60,488 bases of DNA from NCBI GenBank assembly GCA_035294245.1, contig DATGLG010000059.1, forward strand, positions 1-60,488. The letters run 5' to 3'. A program made the translations under genes and the position numbers. Source of the stretch: DATGLG01 sp035294245. GTDB lineage: Bacteria > Pseudomonadota > Alphaproteobacteria > JACZXZ01. Every line of letters begins with the position of its first letter. The first letter of the stretch is position 1. Shown here one piece after another: positions 8,417-16,170 of the stretch. Under the pieces are notes generated by a model. The model saw nothing but the letters and a program-made list of their open reading frames with translations, was not told the origin of the DNA and ran no database searches.

Positions 8417-8740
8417 GTGCATGCGGAGTCCAATCCCAGTGACGATCGCAGCATCGCGATCCTGGAAAACGACGCCGGCGACGCAACGCTCCAGGAGCTT
8501 GCCGCGGCGTTGCGCAGCTTTAACAATGACGAGACGGCGGAATTGCTCGCGCTGCTCCGGCTTGGGCGCGGCGATTGCGCCCGCGACGACTGGGCGGGGG
8601 CGCTGGAGCAGACCCGGGGCATCGGCAGGGACGAGGCCTTAAGGCGCCTCGTCGGGACGCCCATGCTTGGTGATCTGCTGGAGGAGGGGCTTGCGTCCTG
8701 CGGCTATTCTTGCTCGGACTTGGAGGAAGGGCATCTCTGA
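8417..8740 (+). CDS. DUF3775-like protein, probably N-terminally truncated
   Basis: The frame to 8740 carries clear DUF3775 features: ESNPSDDRSIAILEND, LAALLR-type LNxDE turn, LLRLGRGD, and the C-terminal GTPMLGDLLEEGLASCGYSCSDLEEG. Full family members have about 25 more N-terminal residues (a beta-helix segment like KVCFIIVKAREFD) that are not found in any frame here. The only in-frame start near the homology is GTG 8417, too close to the GGGGGAG before it. Upstream in-frame sequence overlaps the preceding gene. I read it as a family member that has lost its beginning. Function unknown. Confidence 0.55.
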   Translation: MHAESNPSDDRSIAILENDAGDATLQELAAALRSFNNDETAELLALLRLGRGDCARDDWAGALEQTRGIGRDEALRRLVGTPMLGDLLEEGLASCGYSCSDLEEGHL

Positions 8741-8797
8741 TCAGTATCGGCACACTCGTTCTCCCAGTGGCAATGACGCGGATAAGGAGTGACGAGC

Positions 8798-9058
8798 ATG
8801 GCAGAGTCGGCTTCGCAGAAGCTGGGGCGGCAGAGCCTCACTTATGACGAGATCGTGACCATCACCGGCCCGATCGAGCCCGTGAAGATCGCCGAGATCA
8901 TGGCCGCGCAGCCGCAGCGAAAAGAGCTCGAGGAGGCTGTGGCCTGGGCGGCCGGCGACAGCGATTCCATGGGCAAGCTCCGGCGTCCGCTCGTCGGAAC
9001 CGTCGCGCATCTCTACGAGATCCTTACTGCCGAGCGAGGCTCCGACGAGCCAGAGTAA
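8798..9058 (+). CDS. Conserved small acidic protein, unknown function
   Basis: An 86-residue soluble protein starting MAESASQKLGRQSLTYDEIV, with EPVKIAEIMAAQPQRKELEEAVAWAAGD followed by a basic LRRPLVGTVAHLYEIL segment and an acidic tail. The RBS AAGGAG lies 8 bases upstream of the ATG at 8798; a GTG 9 bases earlier lies too close to that RBS. The pattern ...EIxAxGAxxxELxEAxAWxxxD...GRPL..GRVAxLxEIL recalls small uncharacterised alphaproteobacterial proteins, but I assign no function. It follows the DUF3775 gene in the same direction by 57 bp. Confidence 0.72.
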   Translation: MAESASQKLGRQSLTYDEIVTITGPIEPVKIAEIMAAQPQRKELEEAVAWAAGDSDSMGKLRRPLVGTVAHLYEILTAERGSDEPE

Positions 9059-9128
9059 GGCGCGTCCCAGGCACGGAGAGGCGCAGCCCGGAACAACGGA
9101 GGAACGCCCTTATTTTCTCTTTACGTTC

Positions 9129-9172
9129 CGGTAACCATCCAAAGCTATCCTGCTCGCCTCGGTAACCATTCC
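9129..9172 (+). promoter_or_regulatory. Paired CGGTAACCAT motifs upstream of tadD
   Basis: CGGTAACCATCC (9129-9140) and CGGTAACCATTCC (9160-9172) repeat the same 10-bp core 31 bp apart, about three helical turns, ending 15 bp before the tadD-like start codon. The 8-bp core CGGTAACC also occurs at 19477-19484, 29 bp upstream of the flp pilin. A shared regulator binding site is possible but unproven. Confidence 0.4.
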
Positions 9173-9186
9173 TGGCGCGGACATCG

Positions 9187-10554
9187 ATGGTCGAGCGGGG
9201 CTTTCGTCGCAAGTATTTGCTGGGTTGCGCGCTGCTCACCTTGGTCCTGGCGGGATGCGGTTTCGGAGGTCCCCAGGACGCCGGCGATATCGCCGGCCGG
9301 CAGGCGCCCGGCAGTCCGCCCGACGGAATCCCCGAGGCGACAATCCTCAACATCGCCGATCGCACCCGCGCCTCGGGCGACATGGCTTCGGCCATCTCGT
9401 TCTATCGCCGCGCCCATGCGATGGCGCCGAGCGATCCTCGCCCGCTCGTCGGGCTGGGCCAGGCGCTCGATCGGCTCGGCTTGCCGAACGAGGCGATGGA
9501 GGCCTATCGCGAGGCTCTTCACCTCGACCCCAAGAACCCCGACGCCTTGCGCGGCCTCGCGGAAAGCCTGGTGGCGCTGAACCAGCCGGCGGCCGCCGTC
9601 GAGGCGTTCCATAAGGCCATCGCCGCCGCGCCGACGGCCCGCGCCTATGACGGCCTCGGCGTGGCCGAGGACCTGACGGGCGACTTCACCGCGGCGGAGG
9701 CCGCCTATCGCAAGGGTCTCGCCCTGGCACCGGACGACCTCGCGCTGCGCAACAATCTCGGCCTCTCCCTTGCTTTGGCGGGCGATAGCAAGGCGGCAAT
9801 CGATATTCTCCGGACCGTCACCACCGACCCCGCAGCGAGCCCGCGCCATCGCGCCAATCTCGCCTTGGCCCTCGGCCTGGCCGGACGGATGGACGAGGCG
9901 GCGCAGGTCGCGCGCATCGATCTCGATGAACGCGCCGTGCGGAGCAATCTCGCTTATTACGCCGAGCTGCGGCAGCTTTCGCCGACGGCGCGCGCGCAAG
10001 CCATCCTCCGGCCAAGCGCCGATCCCGCCCCGAGCGCTGAGGATGCCAAGGCCGAGAAGGCGGATGCGGGAACGTCATCGCCAGCACCCCTCGCGGCCGC
10101 GCCGGTGGCGTCGGTCGAGAGCCGGTCATTGGCGTCGGCGGCGGGCGCCGCGCCGCCGCAGCCGGGTCGCGATCCGCCGCGTAAGGCGCCTCAGGCCGCC
10201 GCGATCGCTGTGCTGCAGCCGGCGCACGCAACGCCGGCCGAGGCTGGCGGCGGACAAGAGGCCGCAGCCGCAACTGGTGGGGGCGCCGCGATTGTCGGCA
10301 AGGATTGGGTGCAGGTGGGGGCCTCGAAGACCGAGCGGAAGGCAAGGGAGATCTGGTCGATCATCGAGCAGCACAACGCGGATCTGGTCCAAGGGCTCGA
10401 TCACGTCGTGCAGCGGGTCGAGCGCAAGACGGGCCAGGAGGCCTATTACAGGGTCCGCATCGGACCGCTCGACTCGCTCGATCACGCCAAGGGCCTTTGC
10501 GCGGCGCTGCAGGAGCGCCATGTGGGATGCTTCGTCGCCCGCAGCGCCGGTTAA
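9187..10554 (+). CDS. tadD: TadD-like TPR lipoprotein with C-terminal SPOR domain
   Basis: A 455-residue protein. Residues 1-25 are a lipoprotein signal ending LVLAGC, so it is probably lipid-anchored at Cys24. Residues 50-260 are tetratricopeptide repeats (AISFYRRAHAMAPSDPRPLVGLGQAL, AMEAYREALHLDPKNPDALRGLAESL and further units), as in TadD, the outer-membrane pilotin-like partner of the Flp secretin. Residues 270-360 are an Ala/Pro-rich linker. Residues 365-455 (DWVQVGASKTERKAREIWSI ... YYRVRIGPLDSLDHAKGLCAAL) form a SPOR domain that should bind denuded peptidoglycan. It converges on tadC with 21 bp between the genes. Its SPOR domain is an addition relative to classic TadD and could place the pilus at septa or poles. 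Confidence 0.85.
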   Translation: MVERGFRRKYLLGCALLTLVLAGCGFGGPQDAGDIAGRQAPGSPPDGIPEATILNIADRTRASGDMASAISFYRRAHAMAPSDPRPLVGLGQALDRLGLPNEAMEAYREALHLDPKNPDALRGLAESLVALNQPAAAVEAFHKAIAAAPTARAYDGLGVAEDLTGDFTAAEAAYRKGLALAPDDLALRNNLGLSLALAGDSKAAIDILRTVTTDPAASPRHRANLALALGLAGRMDEAAQVARIDLDERAVRSNLAYYAELRQLSPTARAQAILRPSADPAPSAEDAKAEKADAGTSSPAPLAAAPVASVESRSLASAAGAAPPQPGRDPPRKAPQAAAIAVLQPAHATPAEAGGGQEAAAATGGGAAIVGKDWVQVGASKTERKAREIWSIIEQHNADLVQGLDHVVQRVERKTGQEAYYRVRIGPLDSLDHAKGLCAALQERHVGCFVARSAG

Positions 10555-10575
10555 AGCGCCACCGCCGAGCGTCCA

Positions 10576-11568
10576 TCACATCTTGAGCTTGGCCAGCGTG
10601 TCGAAGACGCGGATCGCCGCGGCACCGCCCAGCACGATCAGCAGCGCCGGAAGGATGAAGGTGATCATCGGGACGGTCATCGTCGCCGGCAGCTTCGCGG
10701 CCTTCTCTTCCGCCCGCATCAGGCGCTCCTCCCGGAATTCCGTCGAGAGGACGCGCAGCGACTGGGCCAGGGTGGTGCCGTAGCGCTCCGTCTGGATGAG
10801 GGCGTTGACCAGGCTGCGCAGCTCCGCAAGGTCCGTGCGCTCGACGAGGTTCTGGAGCGCCTGCTTCCGATCGGGGAGAAAGCCGAGCTCCAGTGCCGTG
10901 AGGGAGAACTCGTCGGCAAGCTCGGGGTAGGCGCGCGTCAGCTCGCGGCCGACGCGCGTCATCGCCGCATCCAGGCTGAGCCCGGCCTCGGCGCAGATGA
11001 CGAGAAGATCGAGCGCGTCGGAGAGCCCCTTGCGCAGCTTCACCTTGCGCTTGTCGGTCTCATTCCGCACATAAAGGTCCGGGCCGTACAATCCCGCGAC
11101 GAAGCCGAGGCAGAGCAGGAAGAGACGCAGGCCCGGCCCCATGGGCTGTGGGCGCAGCACGCCGGCGAGGAGAAGCGTGCCCACGGCGAACGCGAAGGGC
11201 AGGCTCGCCTTGGCGAAAAGATAGATGACCAGCGCGTCCTTGGTCCGCAAGCCGGCGCGGGTCAGCCGTGTGGTGATTTGCCCGAGCTGCCGGCCGCGTA
11301 GCAGGTTGAAGCGCACGACGACCTGGCGCATCACCGATATGCCTCGCTGTGCGAAGCTGCCGCGCATTTGATGGCCCTGCCGCGCGCGCGCACCGGCGCG
11401 CAAGGCGGCGCGCCTTTCCGTCAGGGCGCGGGCGCGCCGTGCCACGGGATCGCGGGTGACGAGGCTGTGCCAGATGGCAAGGACCGCGAGTAGCGCTGCG
11501 ACGGCCGCGGAGAATGCGACGGCGTCGTCGATGCCGATCCCGGCGGGGAGGAGATGGGCGAGGCTCAT
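10576..11568 (-). CDS. tadC: TadC, type II secretion F-family inner-membrane platform protein
   Basis: A 330-residue T2SSF protein: a hydrophobic segment at residues 15-35, two mid-protein helices (KASLPFAFAVGTLLLAGV and LRLFLLCLGFVAGLYGPDLYV), then the conserved cytoplasmic GLSDALDLLVICAEAGLSLDAAMTRVG and LRSLVNALIQTERYGTTLAQSLRVLS boxes, and a last helix FILPALLIVLGGAAAIRV. With TadB it forms the platform that couples the ATPase to Flp fibre assembly. The ATG at 11568 overlaps the tadB stop by 4 bp (ATGA), showing translational coupling. Last gene of the minus-strand tad operon. Confidence 0.92.
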   Translation of the reverse strand: MSLAHLLPAGIGIDDAVAFSAAVAALLAVLAIWHSLVTRDPVARRARALTERRAALRAGARARQGHQMRGSFAQRGISVMRQVVVRFNLLRGRQLGQITTRLTRAGLRTKDALVIYLFAKASLPFAFAVGTLLLAGVLRPQPMGPGLRLFLLCLGFVAGLYGPDLYVRNETDKRKVKLRKGLSDALDLLVICAEAGLSLDAAMTRVGRELTRAYPELADEFSLTALELGFLPDRKQALQNLVERTDLAELRSLVNALIQTERYGTTLAQSLRVLSTEFREERLMRAEEKAAKLPATMTVPMITFILPALLIVLGGAAAIRVFDTLAKLKM

Positions 11569-12566
11569 ATCTCGAACCTCGCCATCTTGAACATGATGCC
11601 GACGCCGGTGAGGAGCGACAGGAGCGCCCCCCCCAGCATCACGCGGCCGCGCGGATCGACCAGCAGGACGGTGATGTATTCGGGATTGAGCGCGTAGAGC
11701 ACGCCGAACATGATGAATGGCAGCAGGCCGATGATCGTCGCGCTCGCCCGCGCCTCGGCGGAGAGGGCCTTGATCTTCAGCCGCATCTGGCGGCGACGGC
11801 GCAGAATTGTCGCGAGGTTGTCGAGGGTCTCGGCCAGGTTGCCGCCCGTCTCCTTCTGCACGGACAGGCTGATCGCGAAGAAGCGGAACTCGGCCACATC
11901 CAGCCGTGCCGCGGCCGACCACAGCGCCTGCTCGAGCGTTTGGCCGATGCCGAGCGCGCCGGCGATGCTGCGGAACTCGACGCCGATGGGGTCGGGAAGG
12001 TCCTGGCCGACCAGCTTGATCGATTCCGTCACCGGCAAGCCCGATTTGAGACCGCGAACGATGAGATCGATCGCGTCGGGGAAGAGCTGGGTAAAGGCCT
12101 TGAGCCGGCGACCGATCATGATGCCGACGACCGCGTGGGGCAGCCACAGCCCCGCGGCGACGGCGAGGAGCAGGGAGGCCACGGCCGTGAACCTCAGCAG
12201 GGACGAGAAGGCGAAGAAGACGACCGACATGACGAGCAGGCTGACCAGGACGTATTCGCCGAGCGAGATTCGCCGCCCCGTCTTCGCCAGCCGCTCGCGG
12301 AGCTGGGCCGGGCGCGGCAAATATCGCTTGATCAGCCGGTCGAGGCCTCGGATGGAGCTGTCCGACTGATCGAGCCGCACATTCACCTTGGCGGCCTTGT
12401 CGCGCGCGGCGCCCGGTTGCGCCGTGACCCGCGCCAGCCGGCGCTTGATCCGCGCCCGCTCGCCGCCCGTCAGACCGACGGCTGCGAGGAGAAAGACGAC
12501 GCTTGCGAGCGCGCCGAGGACGAGGGGGACGAGAAGACCGCCCAGCGCGGAGGGGGCGCCGCTCAT
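11565..12566 (-). CDS. tadB: TadB, type II secretion F-family inner-membrane platform protein
   Basis: A 333-residue T2SSF protein: N-terminal helix (LVPLVLGALASVVFLLAAVGL), a paired helix region around residues 105-150, the conserved FPDAIDLIVRGLKSGLPVTESIKLVGQDLPDPIG block, and FFAISLSVQKETGGNLAETLDNLATILRRR, ending in two further helices. The QKETGGNLAETL motif is typical of TadB. It pairs with TadC as the inner-membrane core of the Flp pilus machine. It overlaps tadA (start side) and tadC (stop side) by 4 bp each. Confidence 0.93.
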   Translation of the reverse strand: MSGAPSALGGLLVPLVLGALASVVFLLAAVGLTGGERARIKRRLARVTAQPGAARDKAAKVNVRLDQSDSSIRGLDRLIKRYLPRPAQLRERLAKTGRRISLGEYVLVSLLVMSVVFFAFSSLLRFTAVASLLLAVAAGLWLPHAVVGIMIGRRLKAFTQLFPDAIDLIVRGLKSGLPVTESIKLVGQDLPDPIGVEFRSIAGALGIGQTLEQALWSAAARLDVAEFRFFAISLSVQKETGGNLAETLDNLATILRRRRQMRLKIKALSAEARASATIIGLLPFIMFGVLYALNPEYITVLLVDPRGRVMLGGALLSLLTGVGIMFKMARFEI

Positions 12567-14215
12567 CCGATCGCCTCGATCAGCGCCTTGTCGAGCCCGA
12601 AATAGGCGGCTTTCGGGGTGAAATGGGGCCGCAGCCCCGAGGACACGAAGCGGCCCACCAGCCGTCCGTCCTTGCCTTCGCCGTCCAGCTCGAAGTGGAA
12701 GAGGTCCTGGGTCGTGATCACCTCTCCTTCCATGCCGACCACTTCCATCACATGGGTGATGCGCCGGACGCCGTCCCGCATGCGGCTGACCTGGATGATG
12801 ACGTCGATGGCCGCCGCAATCTGGGTGCGCACGGCCTTCGACGGCAGATTGATCCCCGCCAGCCCCACCATGTTCTCGAGGCGGGTTAGGGCCTCGCGCG
12901 GGCGGTTTGCATGGATGGTGCCGAGCGAGCCTTCATGGCCGGTATTCATCGCCTGCAGCATGTCCACGGCCTCGGCGCCGCGCACCTCGCCGAGGATGAT
13001 GCGATCGGGCCGCATGCGGAGCGCATTCTTGACGAGCTCGCGCATGGTGATCTCGCCCTGGCCCTCGAGATTGGCCGGGCGTGTCTCGAGGCGGACGACA
13101 TGAGGCTGCTGGAGCTGCAGCTCCGCGGCGTCCTCGATCGTCACGATCCGCTCGCCGGGGTCGATCATCTGGCTCAAGGCATTGAGCAGCGTCGTCTTGC
13201 CGGAGCCGGTGCCTCCCGAGATCAGCACGCTCAGGCGCGAGCGGCCGATGATCCTCAAGACGGTCGCCATTTGCGGCGAGAGATTGCCCTGGCGCGCCAT
13301 CACGTCGAGGGTGATCTTCTTCTTCGAGAATTTTCGGATGGAGATGCTCGGCCCGTCGATCGCGAGTGGCGGAATGATGATATTGACGCGGCTGCCGTCG
13401 GGCAGCCGCGCGTCGCAAAGGGGGTTCGATTCGTCGATGCGCCGGCCGACCCGCGAGACGATGCGGCTCGCGATATTCATGACATGCGCGTCGTCGCGGA
13501 AGCGCACGGCCGTCAGCTCGAGCTTGCCGCCGCGCTCGACATAGACCTGCCGCGGTCCGTTCACGAGGATGTCGGTGATGGTCTCATCGGCGAGCAGCGG
13601 CTCGAGCGGCCCCAGCCCCAGCATGTCGTTGAGCAGCTTGGTGACGAGGTCGCGCTGCTCGAGGGCATTGAGCTGCAGCTTCTCCTCGGCCAGCAATTCG
13701 GTCACGAACTCGGCGAGCTGGCTGGCGAGCTCCTGGCGCGGCAGCATCGAGGCGGCGCGGGCGTCGATGCGCGAGAACAGCTTCGGCTGGATGCGCTCCT
13801 TCGCGAGCTCGATCGGGCTCCGAGCCGGTGCCGGCGCGCTCGGCGGCGGCGCGCGCTCGGCCGGACGCGGCGACTTCGTCACCCCATGGCTTGCCAGGAA
13901 ATCATTGATGAGGGCGGTCACGAGGCTGCGCTGGTCGAGGGCGTCCACCGAGACGCCCTCCCGCGCGATGATTTCCGCAACGATGGCGTCGATCTTCTCC
14001 GCGATCGCGGCGCGGCTGAGCTTCGCCGCGTCGTCCGCGGTGAGGCGCTGATGCACGATCGGCGTCAGCTGGGTCCTGACGGTGTCGACCCAGCCGGATG
14101 AGGGCCTGGGCGGTGCGGCAGCCTTGCCGGCCGGCTCCGGCGGTGTCTCGGGGCGCAGCGGCACCACCCGCGATATCGGCGGCGCGTCGCCCGTCCTGCG
14201 GCCGAAGCCGGGCAT
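12563..14215 (-). CDS. cpaF: TadA/CpaF pilus assembly ATPase with duplicated N-terminal domain
   Basis: A 550-residue secretion ATPase that powers Flp pilus extension (and probably retraction). Walker A SGGTGSGKT is at residues 333-341, the Asp box VTIEDAAELQL at 358-368, Walker B with RPDRIILGEVRG at 402-413, and the His box TGHEGSLGTIHAN at 425-437. The catalytic half is canonical. The N-terminal half is longer than usual: residues 45-111 and 136-203 are recognisable as two copies of the same helical domain (compare LDQRSLVTALINDFLASHG with LEQRDLVTKLLNDMLGLGP), joined by a Pro-rich linker. Start ATG 14215 is 1 bp after the cpaE stop. Confidence 0.95.
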   Translation of the reverse strand: MPGFGRRTGDAPPISRVVPLRPETPPEPAGKAAAPPRPSSGWVDTVRTQLTPIVHQRLTADDAAKLSRAAIAEKIDAIVAEIIAREGVSVDALDQRSLVTALINDFLASHGVTKSPRPAERAPPPSAPAPARSPIELAKERIQPKLFSRIDARAASMLPRQELASQLAEFVTELLAEEKLQLNALEQRDLVTKLLNDMLGLGPLEPLLADETITDILVNGPRQVYVERGGKLELTAVRFRDDAHVMNIASRIVSRVGRRIDESNPLCDARLPDGSRVNIIIPPLAIDGPSISIRKFSKKKITLDVMARQGNLSPQMATVLRIIGRSRLSVLISGGTGSGKTTLLNALSQMIDPGERIVTIEDAAELQLQQPHVVRLETRPANLEGQGEITMRELVKNALRMRPDRIILGEVRGAEAVDMLQAMNTGHEGSLGTIHANRPREALTRLENMVGLAGINLPSKAVRTQIAAAIDVIIQVSRMRDGVRRITHVMEVVGMEGEVITTQDLFHFELDGEGKDGRLVGRFVSSGLRPHFTPKAAYFGLDKALIEAIG

Positions 14216-14216
14216 C

Positions 14217-15467
14217 TCAGCCTCGCCTTGGGGCGCCGGATCCGAGGAGGCGCCCGAGGAGGCCCTTGGGCTCCGGTGCCGCGGGCTTGCTCAGGGCCGC
14301 AGCGAGCTTGCGGAGTGCTGCGGTGGCCTTGCTGCCGGAGGCGGCCTTGGCCAGGGGCTTGCCGGCGTTGATGGCGGCGGGAACGACCTTGCTGTCATCG
14401 GGTATGCTGACGAGAGTGACGCCCCCGAGGGATTTCTGGAACTCCGCGAGCGGCACGTCACCGCGGCGCGGCCCGCCGACGCGATTGGCGACGACAAGCG
14501 GCTTCACCGAAGGTGCCGCTGCTTTGGCGAGCGCGAGCAGCCGCGCCGTGTCGCGCAGGCCCGAGAGGGAGAGGTCGGTGGCGACGACGATGCCGGTGGC
14601 CTCGGCGAAGCTGTGGCGCAGCAGGTCGGGATCCGTGCGCGGCACGTCGAGCACGATCCGCTCGAAGTCGCGGCGGAGCTCGGTCGAGAGCCGCTCGAGG
14701 GCGCCCATGCGGATCGCCGTGGAATGGTCGAGCGGCTCCTCGGAGCAGAGCAGATAGAGATTCTCGCCGAGATTTGTCGCTGCGCTCGCCATGAAGAGCC
14801 CGTCGATGCGGCTCGGTGTCTCGAGGGCCTCGCAGAGCCCATGGCTGGCGTCGATATCGAAGACGAGGGCGGCGGCACCCCAATGGAGATCGAGATCGAC
14901 CAGCATCGTGCGGCGTCCGTGCTCCTCCGCGAAGATCCAGGCGAGCGTCGTCGCGATGGTGGTGGTCCCCACGCCGCCGCGCGCGCCGGCGACGGCGAAG
15001 ATCTCGCCGCGGCCCTCCGCCGGCTTCTCGGCCGTGCTCTCGGAGCCCCGCTTTTTGGCGTTTTGCAGGCAGGCCTTGAAGATTTCCGGGGACACCGGCT
15101 TCGTCAGGTAGTCGGCAACCCCCCGCGCGATGAGCTGGCGATAAAAGCCGATATCGTTGACCTCGCCGAGCGCCACCACGATCGCCTCCGGCGTGCAGAC
15201 CTCGGCGAGGCGATCGAGGGCGGCGAGGGGGTCCGCGACCTCGGTGAGATCGACGATGATGAAGCGCGGCGATGGATCCTGGGCGAGGTGCTCGATCGCG
15301 TCGTCGATACCGCCGAAGGTGATCGACGCGGCGGGCCAGCTCGAATCGAGAGCGGCGGCGAGGGCCGCCCGCGTTGCCTCGTCATGGACGAAGGCGACCA
15401 AGGGCGGCGCTTCGGCGTCGCCTGACCTCTCGGGCTCGCCCCCGCGAAGGGCGGTGATCGCGTTCAC
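14217..15467 (-). CDS. cpaE: CpaE/TadZ pilus localisation protein, receiver-like plus MinD-like ATPase
   Basis: A 416-residue protein. Residues 22-140 resemble a degenerate response-regulator receiver (FIIVDLTEVADPLAALD, then ADYLTKPVSPEIF with the conserved Lys). Residues 155-390 are a MinD/ParA-type domain with deviant Walker A GARGGVGTTT (161-170), in which the usual lysines are Arg and Thr, as is common in CpaE. CpaE/TadZ marks the pole and recruits the Tad machine. It overlaps cpaD by 4 bp and abuts cpaF. Loss of the catalytic lysines suggests a scaffold rather than an efficient ATPase. Confidence 0.92.
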   Translation of the reverse strand: MNAITALRGGEPERSGDAEAPPLVAFVHDEATRAALAAALDSSWPAASITFGGIDDAIEHLAQDPSPRFIIVDLTEVADPLAALDRLAEVCTPEAIVVALGEVNDIGFYRQLIARGVADYLTKPVSPEIFKACLQNAKKRGSESTAEKPAEGRGEIFAVAGARGGVGTTTIATTLAWIFAEEHGRRTMLVDLDLHWGAAALVFDIDASHGLCEALETPSRIDGLFMASAATNLGENLYLLCSEEPLDHSTAIRMGALERLSTELRRDFERIVLDVPRTDPDLLRHSFAEATGIVVATDLSLSGLRDTARLLALAKAAAPSVKPLVVANRVGGPRRGDVPLAEFQKSLGGVTLVSIPDDSKVVPAAINAGKPLAKAASGSKATAALRKLAAALSKPAAPEPKGLLGRLLGSGAPRRG

Positions 15468-16159
15468 TGGCCGTTGCCTCCGCTGTAGAGCTTCGGCAGC
15501 TCCGGCTTGATCGATTTGGAAATCTCGCCGGACCGATAGCGCTCGATGCCGCGCGCGGCGAAATCGGCGTCGCCGGGCGAGATCGGCGTTCCGTTCACCA
15601 GGTCGCCGGGGTTGGCGACCATCATGCCGAGATCGGTCGCCGTGGCGCAGCCGTAATTGCTGGTCGGTGTATTGGTGTAGTCGTCAGCCTCGGGCTTGCG
15701 CCAATCGGGGCACACGGGCGGGGTTACGACATAGCGCCCGACCGTGACGACGACGGCGTCGCGGGCCAGTGCCCCCTCGACCGTGGGCTGGGCTGCGGGC
15801 GAGGCCTGCACCTGCCGCCGGCGCAAGAGCGCCGCCACCGCGGCGGCGCGGCGCGCGGCGAGGCGATCGGCCGCGGGATTGCCGTGCGAGGGCCCCGTGT
15901 CGAAGGTGATCTGGTCGCCATAATCGACCTGAATCTGGGCGAGGAAGGCGGCGAGCCGCTGCTCTTCGCCCGCTTCAGGCACGCTCGATCCCGGCGCGAA
16001 ATGCACGGCGTGCGTCAGCTTGACAAGCTCGACCTTGTTCTCCTTGGGCGTCTCGACGGTTGACCACCGCGCCGTATCGGGGGTGCAGGCCGCGCCAAGC
16101 AGAAGCACCGCGGTGACGAGAACTGGCGCGAGCAGACGTGGCTTCGAGGACGCTCTCAT
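15464..16159 (-). CDS. cpaD: CpaD pilus assembly lipoprotein
   Basis: A 231-residue exported protein with a signal peptide and lipobox-like LLGAAC at residues 21-26. The mature part includes HAVHFAPGSSVPEAGEEQRLAAFL and RLAARRAAAVAALLRRR, the OmpA-like peptidoglycan-associated pattern seen in CpaD, and the late NYGCATATDLGMMVANPGDLVNG block that defines the family. It belongs to the outer-membrane/periplasmic part of the Flp pilus and probably supports the CpaC secretin. RBS AGGAG overlaps the cpaC stop; cpaE overlaps its end. Confidence 0.9.
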   Translation of the reverse strand: MRASSKPRLLAPVLVTAVLLLGAACTPDTARWSTVETPKENKVELVKLTHAVHFAPGSSVPEAGEEQRLAAFLAQIQVDYGDQITFDTGPSHGNPAADRLAARRAAAVAALLRRRQVQASPAAQPTVEGALARDAVVVTVGRYVVTPPVCPDWRKPEADDYTNTPTSNYGCATATDLGMMVANPGDLVNGTPISPGDADFAARGIERYRSGEISKSIKPELPKLYSGGNGQ

Positions 16160-16170
16160 CGTCAGCTCTC

